A model generated the notes under the pieces. The model did no database searches and was not told where the DNA came from. It saw nothing but the letters and a program-made list of their open reading frames with translations. DNA of 64,000 bases from Bostrychus sinensis (taxonomy: Eukaryota; Chordata; Actinopteri; Gobiiformes; Eleotridae). Location: positions 5,369,254-5,433,253 of the forward strand of contig CM036242.1 in the NCBI GenBank assembly GCA_020698575.1, written 5' to 3'. This document shows, in pieces, positions 1 through 11,110 of this stretch. Made by a program: the position numbers and the translations under genes. The number at the start of each line of letters is the position of its first letter. The stretch's first letter is position 1.

Positions 1-471
1 TCTGAGCATTGAATTTAAGCCTAACTTAGCCTAATTATGAATGTTTCGTCTGTTGGTAAACCATTTTTTTATCAATTTTTTTGTAAAAGTGACACAAGAT
101 ATGGTTACAAAATTAATCTTTGCTGTCTCCAGTATAATCAAAATCGCTGTCTTCGGAACCCAACTCCTTTCACATAACGATATGATATGATCCTAGTTTG
201 TCCTCATCTGTGATTGGCTGCATGCTGTGTCTATCAGAATAAAATTCTGCTTTACTTGGGTGGATTTTTAGCAGCGCAGGAGCAGCTGAAGATTCGGCTC
301 TCATTTATGGGAGTCTGCTCTTCCGATTCACTCCAAAGAATCGTCTCTTAGATCCGGCTCGATCATGAACGACCCATCACTAGCCAAGTGTCAAAATAAA
401 CTTCCGCTACACTTGATGATGATGTAAAGTCAGTGCATTGAGTAGTTTTTTTCTTGAGGGGGAGAAATTAA
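1..471. other. Unannotated AT-rich stretch
   Basis: No convincing coding sequence or recognisable element. The one notable piece is a 31-bp segment at 384-414 that recurs, perfectly inverted, at 3335-3365. Confidence 0.5.
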
Positions 472-560
472 GTAAGTAAGTAAGCTTTATTTCTATAGCA
501 ACTTTCCCAGACATAGTCACAAAGTGCTTCACAATGAAAGGCATAAAACAACATCATAAT
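472..560 (-). repeat. 3' tail of a LINE (L2/CR1-type), minus strand
   Basis: Read on the minus strand, this ends with a short 'gaagcactttgtgac' block, then 'gctatagaaataaagc' and an (ACTT)n microsatellite (seen as AAGTAAGTAAG at 472-484). A 'gtgaagcacttt...ctatanaaataaa' block followed by a short microsatellite is the usual 3' end of fish L2-like LINEs and the SINEs that use their tails. No reverse-transcriptase coding remains beside it, so it is a severely 5'-truncated copy. The upper boundary is approximate. Confidence 0.55.
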
Positions 561-1649
561 AAATGTAGCATAGTTTGTGAAAGGAAGCAGTCATTTTACA
601 AGGACAACGTGCAGAAATTGAATGCCCAGCCACAGTTTTGTGTTTAGACGGTGAGTGGTCTGTAAAACAACACATCGCGGCCGCAACGTTCCGCAATAGC
701 TCTTGGTGTAAATTCAGGGTTACAGTGTTGGAGGTTTCAGTGCCTGAGTGATCTTCACTGCTGTGTTGTCCAAGGCTAAATGTCCCTGGTCTGCCTTATT
801 TTCATAAACTATGTGAGCATTAAAAGTTGTACTGAAGTGACCTGGATGTCTGCTATGCAAGATAAAGCTGATAATGCAGAGAGAGACCTCCCACTCCTCT
901 GTGTAGACTCAGATGATATTGTGCTATTTATTGTTGCCAAAAAACAAACTCTGCTTAAAGCCTGAGAGATTTAGCCCATAACTTCAGCAGTGGCTCAGAT
1001 GTTCAGTTCAGAGCTCAGCTGCAGCGAAAGGAGACAACCAGAGGCAAACACACTTATTCTTCCTCAGATCTTCACAGTCAGCCTCCTCCGTTTAACAGTG
1101 TGCATCTGCATCCAGGACAGGGGACACAGATAAAAGAAGAGAAGACTTTTGATGTTGGAAGTAGCACAAAACTTTCTGTTGTTTTATTTGCCCTATGTGC
1201 AGTTTGTAGTTGAAGGAATGGAACAAGTGCAAAGAGCCATTGCAGAGCTAAGACAAGTGCCTACTGTGCAGCCCAATGAGTGCAACATTAATTAGAAGGT
1301 GAAAATTAAAGGGGTGTATTTAGTGTAATGAAGTTGGAAGACACCTCTAAAGGGATTTTGAGAAACACACTGCCTGTCTAGAGACCAGTGAACTATAACG
1401 ACTGTCCTGACCAATGGTAGTCCTAGCAAAAGCGACTCGAGCGACTGAAGTGGCCGGTTACCGTTCATTTCCTGGCGCACGGAAACGGCAAGCGTCTTAA
1501 ACGTGCCTGAGCGAAGCGCATCAAGCGACTTGAGCATAGTTTTGAGTTGAACTGAAGTCAACTTTATGCAAATGCAAGCTACATCACCAAAGCGATCAGC
1601 CAATCACTGGACACTTGGGAGGAACTAGTTCAGACACAAAAGTCACATC
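561..1649. other. Unannotated stretch
   Basis: Only short chance reading frames are present. I see no domain, RNA gene or clear repeat boundary. Confidence 0.45.
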
Positions 1650-1652
1650 TTA

Positions 1653-3823
1653 AGCCCTATCCACGCAGCATTAGTATTATCTTAGGCCCTCAAGTAATTT
1701 GTAAAAATAGCCAAGGTTGTCTGTGATTTTTATCCCTTGCGAAATCTGCCATGTCTGGCATTTGTGAAGTAAAAATTCTCCCAAAAATTACCTACCATCA
1801 GGCTGTTTTTAGCCCTATTTGCATGGCATAAGCATTACTCCTGAACATCTGTATTTCAGGAATTACCCTCTGACATCAGTGTTTTTACTGAGGGCATTCA
1901 CACGGGATAAGAGATGTCTGTAATTTACTCGATTTTACAGATTTTATTTCAGATATGATGTTTGACAATCACACTGACTTAAGATAAAAGAGCCCTTTTT
2001 TGTTTAATGTTGCTAGATCTTAAGCTGTTATGTATTATGTTGCTTTACTGAACTGACAAAAAAACATCTTTATTGCTTGCTACGATGCATGTCATCCATT
2101 TCATCATCTTTCGAGATTCCTGCTCTTCTTATAAACAGTCCCCTCTCTCTTAATCCATTCACTGAGATACGGCTTTCTTGATCTAACGTTAGCACAAAAG
2201 GGGTACAAACTTTCCAAAAGAGGCTCCACATTGCTTCCAAATGTTTGGTTTAACGATGCCATGACAACAGGATTGTGCTTCCAGGTCCTGTTTTCACTGT
2301 AGTTTGTTTTCTCTTTTTTTAATCAGAGAAAAAGTAATCAGTTCATTATAGGACCTATAGAGACATGTTATTATTAATATAGTTTAGATAAAAACGCAAA
2401 ATGCAGCGTTAAAAGACATTTTGGCTCACTATCGCTGTCATTAGGATACAATCTGCCGACAAAAACAGCCTCAATAACAGACACGGGAATTCGCACGGGG
2501 CTAGTATTATCCGAGGACCCCTTTGTTTGTCGAAACACGTGAGGTAATTTTTGGGTGAATTTTTTCTGTACAAATCACCGGCAGATTTGCACAGATCAAG
2601 AATCACAGAAAACCTCAGAAATTTTTACAAATAGGACCCTAGGTATTACTAATACTGTGCGAAGAGGACTTTTGTTGGCAAATTGTTTACTAAAGATTGT
2701 AATAGTAGCTCCAAAATGTCTTTAAAGGTTCATTTTACATCTGTATCTAAACAATAACAATAATAACATGGGTCCTACTCTGAACCGATTACTTTTTTCC
2801 CCCGATTAAAAAGTAAAAAAGAAAAAACAAAGACGTGACTCAGAAGCACAACCCAGTCATCATGGCAATGTTAAACTAAGGGGCAACGTCAGGATTTTTG
2901 TAAAGGTTGGATGTTTTTTGTGCTAACGTTAGATCAAGAGAGACGTTTTGCAGTGAAGGGGTTAAGAGAGAAGGGCTTCTGTTTATAAGAAGAATGAAAT
3001 CACGAGAGATGATTGTAGCATGTGGCAAAGATTGTTTTTTCTTATCCCTGAATTCACACCGGAAACTGTCTCGAGAGCGTCGCTGCAGTGGGGGTCAGAG
3101 CTGCTGCTGCTGTAACGCTGCTCAAGCGGCTCCCCCCTGAGTTTTACAGACGACTCTCTGTCTGAACAGAAAGTTGTCTTTACAGAGCCCTGTAGCTTCT
3201 ACTTCTGCAGGTTGTCTTTGTAAAATGGCTGTCTGGCCTTTGCAAATTATGTTACATTTCACCCTCTCAAGAATCAACTTCTCAGTGCACAGTTGTTTAC
3301 ATTACTGCTGTTTTCAGTGAGTCCTTTATTTTGAAAGTGTAGCGGAAGTTTATTTTGACACTTGGTGCCTGTTTTCTGTGTTTCCCGGCTGTAGCTCTGC
3401 AGATCGCCGCGTAGACGCTCGAAAAATAGAAATTCAACCTAATTTAAGCGTAGCGTCGTGGCGAGTTGTTCGTAAGACGTGCCCGGTGTGAACTGTCAGA
3501 TTGATTAAAACAGAAAGCAGTTCACTCGCGTCTGACGTGACGCTGCTGTTACGCACTGCTGCTGCTTTGCTGTGAATTGGGGGTAAGTTCAGAAAAGCAA
3601 CATAATAGATAATACTTACTATTAAGTGAAACTAGCAACATAAACAAAATATGTGATTTTTATCTAAAGTCAGCGTGATTGTCAAACATTACATCCGGAA
3701 TAAAGTCTGTAAAATCAAGTAAATTAAAAATTATCCCTTGTGAATTCCCTCCTAAAATCACAGAGTGTAATCTTCAAATTACAGAGGTTCAGGGGTAATG
3801 CTTTTCCCAGTGTGGATAGGGCT
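1653..3823. mobile_element. 2.17-kb long-arm fold-back DNA transposon, non-autonomous
   Basis: The two ends are inverted copies: the left begins AGCCCTATCCACG and the right, read backwards, begins AGCCCTATCCACAC. Both are flanked by TTA (1650-1652 and 3824-3826), which fits a 3-bp target duplication. The inverted similarity is not limited to the tips. Blocks at 1900-2060, 2100-2200 and 2240-2370 match, in reverse, 3590-3760, 2925-3010 and 2765-2890, so almost the whole element is two arms of roughly 0.7-0.9 kb around a short centre near 2400-2750. No transposase is encoded. A TTA duplication suggests a PIF/Harbinger-type enzyme; a TTAA-type (Kolobok-like) element is an alternative. The right arm is longer by about 540 bp owing to a nested insert. 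Confidence 0.75.
3046..3590. mobile_element. Insert nested in the right arm of the fold-back element
   Basis: This segment has no counterpart in the left arm of the surrounding palindrome, so it was added later or lost from the left arm. It is richer in CpG and CTG than its surroundings. Its edges carry the inverted motif (T)GAATTCACA / TGTGAATT, and inner parts are partly self-complementary (a GCTGCTGCTGTAACG-type block near 3100, its inverse near 3540). Superfamily unknown. It holds one copy of the 31-bp sequence shared with 384-414. Confidence 0.5.
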
Positions 3824-3826
3824 TTA

Positions 3827-4429
3827 AACCTCCCACCCACTGTCAGCGACCTGAGGGGGGCTGGTGACACGAGAACAGTTAACTGAGCTTAGAAAAGAGG
3901 GTTTGTGGCTTTTGGTGTGAGTCCACCGTAATTGTGCAGGGCTATCTGCATTAAAGGTGATGCAGTCATTGCAGCGTTTATGAGAAGACCACTGGCATTC
4001 CATTTAATTTCCATCTTTCGAGCAAATCACAGAGACAACATACAAATACTAGACAGAAAAGCTTCGCCCAGCTCAGGGATCACACTCAGGACCTTCCTGC
4101 TGTGAGGTAATAACTGTGTATTGCAGTTTAGACAGTTTGCAATATGGTGACTGCTGATATTGCAGTAATGATAAATTGGAGATTTTGTGGAGGAATAATG
4201 AGGCTGCAGGACGAGTTTGGTATCTGGGGCCATCTAATATAAGTTGTGAATAATATAGTTGGTTTTACAGTTTACAGCTGAAAGGAAAGAACAGGGGATC
4301 ATCAGGTGTATCATTCCTGGCAAAAGAGTTGATCTAAGATCATGTTTGAGATGTTCCTCCTTTCACAGAGTGACAATGCTAAAGTTCTTCAGTTTAATCA
4401 AATGTTTTCATTATACCAGATTTTTAATG
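3827..4429. other. Unannotated stretch
   Basis: No feature recognised; only short shadow reading frames. Confidence 0.45.
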
Positions 4430-4806
4430 CACTAAAAAAAGTGTTTCATTGAGCCAACTTAATTAAATTGGTGTATACTATTTTATTTTTCTTAAAAAAA
4501 AAAATGTGTCCATTTACTGTGGACAGGATCATATATTGCAGTTTAATTACAGCTAAAAAGTACGTTGTTAAAATTAAGCACACCATTTCAACATTTATTG
4601 AAAAACCTGTTTTTAGCATTAAAACAGATATGAAATGTTCACTGAGGTGTCAAGTAACATTTTCAACCACTTCCTATTCAATGACAGGAGTGAATGCATT
4701 AAAATACATAATAAGTTTCACTAAAGTAACCTATTACTTTAAATCAAATTCATATTTCACCTAAATCTGATTGAATTCTGATTGAGTCACTTATAACCTT
4801 TAATGT

Positions 4807-5527
4807 TACTGTATTTTCCAGACTATAAGTAGCTCCGGAGTATAAGTGGCACTAGCCAAAAAATGCATTATGAAGAGGAAAAAAACTGTCGCACTGGAGT
4901 GTAAGTCACATTTTTTGGGGGAAATTTATTTTACAAAATCTGACACCAAGAACAGACATTTCATGTTGAAAGGTAAGTTATAGTAATAATAGAATAGAGA
5001 ACAACAGGCTGAATAGGTGTGCGCTATGCTAACGTAACACATTGATGGTTATTCAGCTACATGAAGCATAAACAACGAACTGAATAGGTGTCTCGTATGT
5101 TAACGTAATATATTAACAGTTATTCACATAACTATAGCATAAAGAACATAATATAACAAGTTCACCAAACTCACCATCTCACTCCTAATCGCTAAATCCT
5201 TTAAATTCTTCATCCTCGGTGTCGCTTCTGAACAACTCCGCCAACTCCGGAGGTAGACGAAGCGCCGCTTCCTCCTCTGCGTGGCTGTCGTCAGACTCAG
5301 CATCAGTTCCATTTCCAATTATTCCGCTCTTTCTCAGTTGTCTTTATAGCCTAAGTTGTTAGTTGGTAATGTTTACATTTTAAATTGTCAGTGGTACAGG
5401 TGCAGCAGATGCTGGTACACAAGCCTAGAGCGCCCTCTAACCAACACCTGAAATATTTTAATATATAAGTCGCACCCCTAGCCAGACGATGAAAAAAAGT
5501 GCAAATAATAGTCCAGAAAATACCGTA
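4807..5527. mobile_element. Tigger/pogo-like non-autonomous element nested in the palindromic element
   Basis: The ends are inverted: left TACTGTATTTTCCAGACTAT, right (reversed) TTACGGTATTTTCTGGACTA, followed inward by 'AAGTNGC' repeats. This is the well-known fish repeat with TACGGTATTTTCCGGACTATAAGTCG-type termini, attributed to Tc/mariner-Tigger. It carries a short transposase remnant on the minus strand. It sits inside the type IV palindromic element, so it arrived later. Confidence 0.75.
5192..5332 (-). pseudogene. C-terminal remnant of a Tigger/pogo-type transposase
   Basis: On the minus strand, a frame of about 46 codons ends at a TAG (5192-5194). It reads as a strongly acidic tail with ...ELAELFRSDTEDEEFKGFSD at its end. 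Acidic C-terminal tails are usual in pogo/Tigger-family transposases, and the position inside Tigger-like termini fits. The DNA-binding (CENP-B-type) and DDE catalytic parts are absent, so it cannot encode an active enzyme. Assignment rests on context and tail character, not on a catalytic motif. Confidence 0.5.
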
Positions 5528-5607
5528 ATTTGAATAATTTAATTCAATCAGGTGTTAACAATTGAAGCAATTCAATTAAGTTGGTTCAACAAAACACAAT
5601 TTCAGTG

Positions 5608-6845
5608 TGAGTGTAACCAAGGTCTAACTAAAAGTCAAACTCTGAGCTCTCTAACCTGAGCCTTCTGGGTACACCATCTGTTCTCCGGTGTTGTCCTGTG
5701 CCCTGAGCCTCCTCATGTTCACAGTTGACTGAAGGACACCACCTCTCTGTTTGTGTATTCCTCTGCACTCTCCCCAGTCTGATGGCTGTATTTGGAGACC
5801 TTTGATATTGGTTTATCTGTAAACGGCTGTAGCTGGAGGAGAGCGCTGACCTTTTGGATTCACCAGAGACAGATTCATATCTACACACATATTCTGAAGT
5901 ATCTGTCCACTTCTATCACCTCTGAGTCTTAATACCTGCTTCTATGCCCTCTCTTGCTCTGTCAGGTCATTCAAAGCTGCAGAATACTCATGTGCGCAGA
6001 CAGTAGAACCTCATTTCTGTTGGAGAGGCACAGCACAGGTCAATTTTTGTGCTCCTGCCTTTTAGGAAAGATTATGGGTTTGAAACTTGGGCCAGTACAT
6101 TTTTTTCCTGTGCTAAATGCAAAATGTCACAATGTAAATTTAATCAGTTTGTGGAAACGCGTTCATGATTGTTCTTTCGTAGATGTATGGCGATGTAAGA
6201 AATCTTAACTAACTCCACTTGTATTCAAGACACTATTGAAGACAGAGTAGGAAGCAGCTGCTGTGGTTTAATGAAAGAATGAGTGAATGAATGAGCATGT
6301 GTCAAAGCAGCCGATCTGTTGACTTCCCAACGAGTCTCCATCTGCTCCTCTCCTTTCGTCGTTAGGTCTAAATGGGAGAATTAAGGTGTTGTGGGACAGA
6401 GGCATCACTCACTCTGGTTCATCATGTCTTATTTACTGCCATCTGTCAGAGGGACTTATCAGAACAGAAAGAACCAAACAAACACATGTCTCTGGTCTTT
6501 ATGGGACACAGATGATGTTCAGCCTTTACCCTCATCTTCACCACAGTCATCCCATTAACTTTAGTGATTAACCTTAAAGCTCACTCACTGGAGAAGTATA
6601 TATCTGTAGTGGATACAGTTTCATTCTCATCTGAGTGTTATCGTACTCAGACTGGGCCAACTCAGAGTTTTAGGTTTCAGAAAACAGGTTTGGAGTTGAG
6701 TCAGACAACTCTGAGTTTATTCACCTTCAGTTTAGGAGGTTTCACCATGGCAACAGTAAACCAGAGGAGGTGGACAAGGAGGTCATGTGACTGTGGAGAG
6801 GTTATATTCAGGTTTAACATTAAAGTGATGAAGGGCACAGGTTAT
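5608..6845. other. Unannotated stretch
   Basis: No coding exon, RNA gene or bounded repeat recognised. Confidence 0.45.
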
Positions 6846-6854
6846 AGAATAATG

Positions 6855-7274
6855 AGGGGTGTAACGATAAGTTTTTGCCACGATATGATATGATTCAAGA
6901 ATGATATTGGCTAATTTGGAACAATACAATTTGATACGATTCAACACAAAAATCATAAAATATTACTCTCAAATATAGCATCGCTGCCAGAGTTGATTAT
7001 GTCCAGCAGACAGTGAGTGAAGAAAAGATTAATATAACATCTTATTTCATTAAAAACACAAAAATTACATAAAAAAGCTGTATCTGGTTTTATTTTAACA
7101 TTAACCATTCTAATTTTGATAGTTCCGAGATTATCGATCAATATTCCATGTATATCGATTCACACTTCCTAGAAAACTATACGATTCGGTACAAGGTAAT
7201 GTGTATCAATGTAATTGTATCGTAGGGGGAAAAAATCGATACATCGATATAGTTACTGTATCTTTACTCCCCTA
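6855..7274. mobile_element. hAT-type miniature element
   Basis: Termini AGGGGTGTAACGATA (left) and, reversed, TAGGGGAGTAAAGATAC (right). AGAATAATG occurs directly at both flanks (6846-6854 and 7275-7283), matching the 8-bp duplication of hAT elements within one base. The interior is AT-rich, with repeated ATCGAT-type motifs and no transposase. Ends of the AGGGGTGTAACGAT type are widespread in fish. Confidence 0.8.
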
Positions 7275-7498
7275 AGAATAATGAATTATTAAATAATAAG
7301 TATAATCACTCAGTGTTTAGAAGCAGACAAAATTTTAAAAAATCTATTTTTTATTCTTCATTTTCATCAAAGCAATATTGCACACTGCCATTTTTGGACA
7401 AGCTTTAACTTAATATCTCAGATATTTTAAGTGTCGTGTAATTTATTGTAAACTTTTTTTAACCCTGACATTGTTAAAATTAAACTAGTGAGCCTATG

Positions 7499-7956
7499 TA
7501 GGGCTGCAACAACTAATCGGATTTAATTAATTATAATCAATTATTCAAATAATTGTCAACTAATTTAGTAATAGTTTAATAGGTTAACTGGGGTATTAAC
7601 AGACTCTGAAACATGCCCTGTGCTGAGAGAGGAGCGTTTATTACCAAGACAGAGCAGTAGAGTCACAGAAGCAGTTAAAAACAATGTGCATTTGTGTTTT
7701 TGATTAAAAATATCTGTGACTGCAGTTGCTCTTCTCAAACGTCCTCATGAGGCATGCTCATGGCTTCAGCTGGTTCATATTCTGTAAAAAAAAAAAAAGT
7801 AATTTTTGGTAGAAATTACTTTTTCATGGGAACTATAAAACACCTCAAGTTTTTACCACTTTACTCATGCTTCACCATCCGATTATTAATCAACTAAACA
7901 AAACAATAATTGACAGATTAATCATTTATCAAAACAATCGTTAGTTGCGCCCCTAG
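7499..7956. mobile_element. hAT-type miniature element, second family
   Basis: Begins TAGGGCTGCAACAACTAATC and ends with the near-inverse ...GATTAATC...GTTAGTTGCGCCCCTA. TAGGGCTGCAAC is a familiar hAT terminal motif in vertebrates. The target duplication is not clean, so the exact tips are uncertain by a few bases. No transposase. Confidence 0.65.
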
Positions 7957-8620
7957 CTACATGTAATAAATTAGTCAGTCAAACTTTTTTTCCTATTCTA
8001 TACAAAGAAGTTAGTCTGGTACCTCTTTGCTAAAGTTTTGTTTCTGAGGTGGAACAGTGACAGGCGGAGTAACCAATCAGAGAAAAGAAGGGCGGGACAT
8101 AAGCAGTGCACCTCTGACCCAAACAAACATGGATTCTTGCCGGGTTTTTTTCATAAAACACCAGAATATGGCGTATTCTGAGCAGGTCTGTACTTATTTC
8201 AGAACGGGGACAGCAGCAGAAGCCGGTTGTACAAAGCCTTGTGGAAAAAGTTTTTTTTTTTTTTTTTTGTTTAGTTTTTTTTCGCATGTCAACTGGACTC
8301 TACTGTTGTTAAAATGGCAGCAAGATGAAGAAAAATTTTACAGTGGACTGAACAGCAACGAGGAGTTCAGCAAAGCCAACAGGTGACGAAGAAAAGCTAC
8401 AAACGCCGTTAATCAGGTCAGAGAAGTTATTACATTAGCTCAGTAGCCAGCACTACCTTGGTTAGCTCTTCCGCTTTCGTAAAACGTGCTGCAGATAAAC
8501 GACTGTGATAGGCCAGTTCCTAAACGAACCAGAGAAATGCTTTGCTCCGAGAGGGGAACCAGACTGTCCTGCTTGTGGAAAGCAAGTAGGAGAGTCTGGC
8601 TCGCTAGGCTAGTAATAAAT
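7957..8620. other. Unannotated stretch with a long T-run
   Basis: Contains a T-rich tract at 8249-8281 and a moderately GC-rich flank. A frame of 109 codons at 8057-8386 runs through the T-tract (poly-Phe) and is not protein-like. Related motifs (GTCTGG / CCAGAC) near both edges hint at an old DNA element, but I could not define it. Confidence 0.35.
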
Positions 8621-8621
8621 G

Positions 8622-9280
8622 TTTAATTTAGTTTAGTTTAAGTTTATTTTGGTCACATAAAAATATAACAGTTGTACTAATACACTTTGTAATACATATA
8701 CAGATACAGTACATATATACAAAGAGAAAAACAATAACATTACAACTGAAAAGGTGTAGGCTGAAGCCACAGCTTATTACGCCTTACCCTATTTACTTTA
8801 CTACATCTACCATGTGATATCTAGACAATTTTTTTTTTTTAAGAAAAATATCTCTTCATTCTTTGACAGAAGATCAAACATACGAAAAAATAAATATAAA
8901 ACAAACAACAACAAAGAAAACAAACAACAAAACTCAAATTTCATTTTCACATTTGTTTATAATGAATTTTTTGAATAGTTTTTTTAAAGTAAATTAGTGA
9001 ATTGCTCCTCTTAAGTTCATCTGTAATCCCAGAATTCCACAAATTTACCCCTTTAACAGAAATGCAGTTTTTCTTTACATTAGTTCTAACGCCTGTTTTT
9101 TAAACATGTCCTATCCCCTCAGATCATATTTATTATCTCTGTCTTCAAACATACACAAAATATTATTTGGCAATAACTTTTTTTTAACTTTATACATAAA
9201 CAATACTGTACTAAGACTAACTAAATCATAGAATTTTAATGCTAAAATGTAAATGTAAATGTTAACTATAAACTTTTAAA
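8622..9280 (-). pseudogene. LINE 3' end: decayed reverse-transcriptase C-terminus plus tail
   Basis: Read on the minus strand, about 9110 to 8935 gives pieces of a reverse-transcriptase C-terminal tail (NCISVKG..LWNS, then LKKLFKKF) in shifting frames. This is followed by an AT-rich 3' untranslated part and a (TTTAG)n-like tail at 8622-8650. A 'lWNslp..lk....FKkllK' block just before the stop is usual for L2/CR1/Rex-type non-LTR elements. All catalytic motifs are missing; the copy is 5'-truncated. Clade not assigned. Confidence 0.5.
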
Positions 9281-10619
9281 AGTTAAATCATTATTCAATA
9301 AACTCTTCTCAGTCCTTTGTGAAGTATTGCCAGTGTTCTTCAGACAGCGGGAGGAGACTCTGGGTTAAACTCAGGGTTAGAGGAAGAAATAGAGTGATAT
9401 ATAATGTCGACATTGAGGGAGAAAGCACACTTCTACAGTCCTGTATGTTACCTTGGTTTATAAGATCTCTTGTGTATAGTGTGAGTCCCTGCTGTTCTTT
9501 ATGGATGCTGCCTGTGGCCTCATATTTACACATTTCTGCTCCCTACTGCTTTACTGTTTAGTGTCACGTCCTGTTCTTACACGTCATGTGAGTTTTAGTT
9601 TAATCCCGCATCTGAAATATATTATACAGTTGTGGTAAACAAAAACAAATATTTCAAATGAATCAGTACAGAGTGACCACAACTGTATTCAGCCAATGTC
9701 ACTCATCTAACGCTGATTCTTAATTAAGAAATGAGCAGCCAAAGGAGCCTTTGTCAACCCTCTCTGGTGATGAACACATTTTCACAGAGCCTTGTTTGTG
9801 AGCAGCTCTGAGTCTGTTGGTTTGAAGCAGCAGAAGAAAAAACTAATCAAAAACAAAACACTTATTTGCTTGTGCCTCTGACTGTCACTGACTGTCTTGT
9901 GTTTGTAAATACAGATGTTGGTCCCAGCATGAAAGGCCTTTCAAATAGGATTTGGTGAGCAACTTTCTAATATAACAATGTTAAACATTCAGCTTCTAAC
10001 ACTGTTTCTGAATGATCCTTTTGGGCTCTGTGATTGGAACATCGAACCGATGTCACACTGTGTCTAAGTTGAAATTTGTTTCACTTCTGTCAGGTAGCAC
10101 TGAGCCCATCTCGAAGGCACATATAATTGGACAGAAATTGGAGTGGCATGTATCGCCCACTGTGGTCTGTGTAAAAGGCGCTTTAGGCTCCAGTCCAACT
10201 GTCAGAATATATATGTGTTTTATGATTATGCTCAGATTATATGTGACATGTTTGTCACTCCTCATATCTGTGAGATATAAATATCTGTGTGTAGGTTGAC
10301 TGCTCATTTCTTTTTCTTTCACCAGTGTCCTCATGTCCAGTTCAGAGACATCTTCTAGTGTACACAACTCTGAAAAGGACAACAAAAAGAGAAATGTAAA
10401 AAACATGGAATTTTTTGTGCATACTTATATTTGTGTTTTTAATATTTTACTAAAATATCAATCCAAGATCGTTTAATTTGCACATTTATGCTGTTTTTTT
10501 AATACAAAGCTAAACAAAGGCAAGTCCTTTTTGTTCAGTTTTTGTGTATTCAAATCAAGAAGAATGCATCATATTAGCAATAAAAATAACCTTATTCTCA
10601 CTTCTTTATCTGATGGTCC
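9281..10619. other. Unannotated stretch
   Basis: No gene or bounded repeat seen; the overlapping short frames on both strands have no domain character. Confidence 0.45.
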
Positions 10620-10990
10620 TCCAGACGAGGGGCAAAGAAAGAACAATGTTTGCACCATGACTGATGTGGACAGGATTATTTTGTAGGTTAAGTACGGGTG
10701 AAAAACTTAGCTCCAATAGCTTATTTTTATAGTGCAAAACCCATGTTCACTAAAGTGTAACATTCTCAGCCACTGCCCATTCAAAGATGGAGTGCATATA
10801 TCGACAATGCAGTCCAGCTGGCTTAAAAATGACATCATTTGTTGCATTGTTCATCAGTATCATGGTACTGTATTGGGAAATGTCAACAAAGTAGCAGGTA
10901 AAATATACACTTTACTGGAGTCATGGGTGTTTCTGTTCCTCTGACTCATGGTTGGACCATGACTGATGTAGAGTTAGCCATAGAAGAGAC
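10620..10990. repeat. Degenerate core of the palindromic CACTG-end family
   Basis: It shares the inner-core signatures of the family in decayed form: 'cactgcccattcaaagatgg' (10773), 'tgcattgttcatcagtatcatggtactg' (10845 on), and the centre hairpin 'gactcatggttggaccatgact' (10941 on). The outer termini are not recognisable. An old copy; limits approximate. Confidence 0.5.
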
Positions 10991-11110
10991 TGACTTTGAA
11001 CAGCACCGAAGAACCTCCAGAAACAGACTGTAGTATAGAACTATGGAATAATTTTAGACATGCCACTTTTTGTTCAAATGTAAAAAAAAAAAAAAAGCTG
11101 AGAAACTGCA

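Larger units (their letters stand above)
4430..5607. mobile_element. Palindromic CACTG-end element, terminal type IV, internally deleted and interrupted
   Basis: The left end starts CACTAAAAAAAGTG and the right end finishes in the inverse, ...TTTCAGTG. Both continue into the same arm sequence (AACCAACTTAATT-type). TG flanks both ends (4428-4429 and 5608-5609), consistent with a 2-bp duplication. Compared with the full copy at 30672-31648, most of the left arm is missing, while centre and right arm remain (TTCAATGACAGGAGTGAATGC near 4678). The right arm is split by a Tigger-like element. The CACTG ends and short duplication suggest a CACTA/EnSpm-mobilised non-autonomous element; this is inference. 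Confidence 0.65.

Noticed and set aside
1292..1603. A 103-codon minus-strand frame
   Set aside because: No start context, domain or conservation signal; probably chance.
5124..5318. A 64-codon minus-strand frame inside the Tigger-like element
   Set aside because: It is a shadow; another minus-strand frame gives the acidic transposase tail with its stop.
8057..8386. A 109-codon plus-strand frame
   Set aside because: It reads through a long T-tract as poly-Phe and has no domain.
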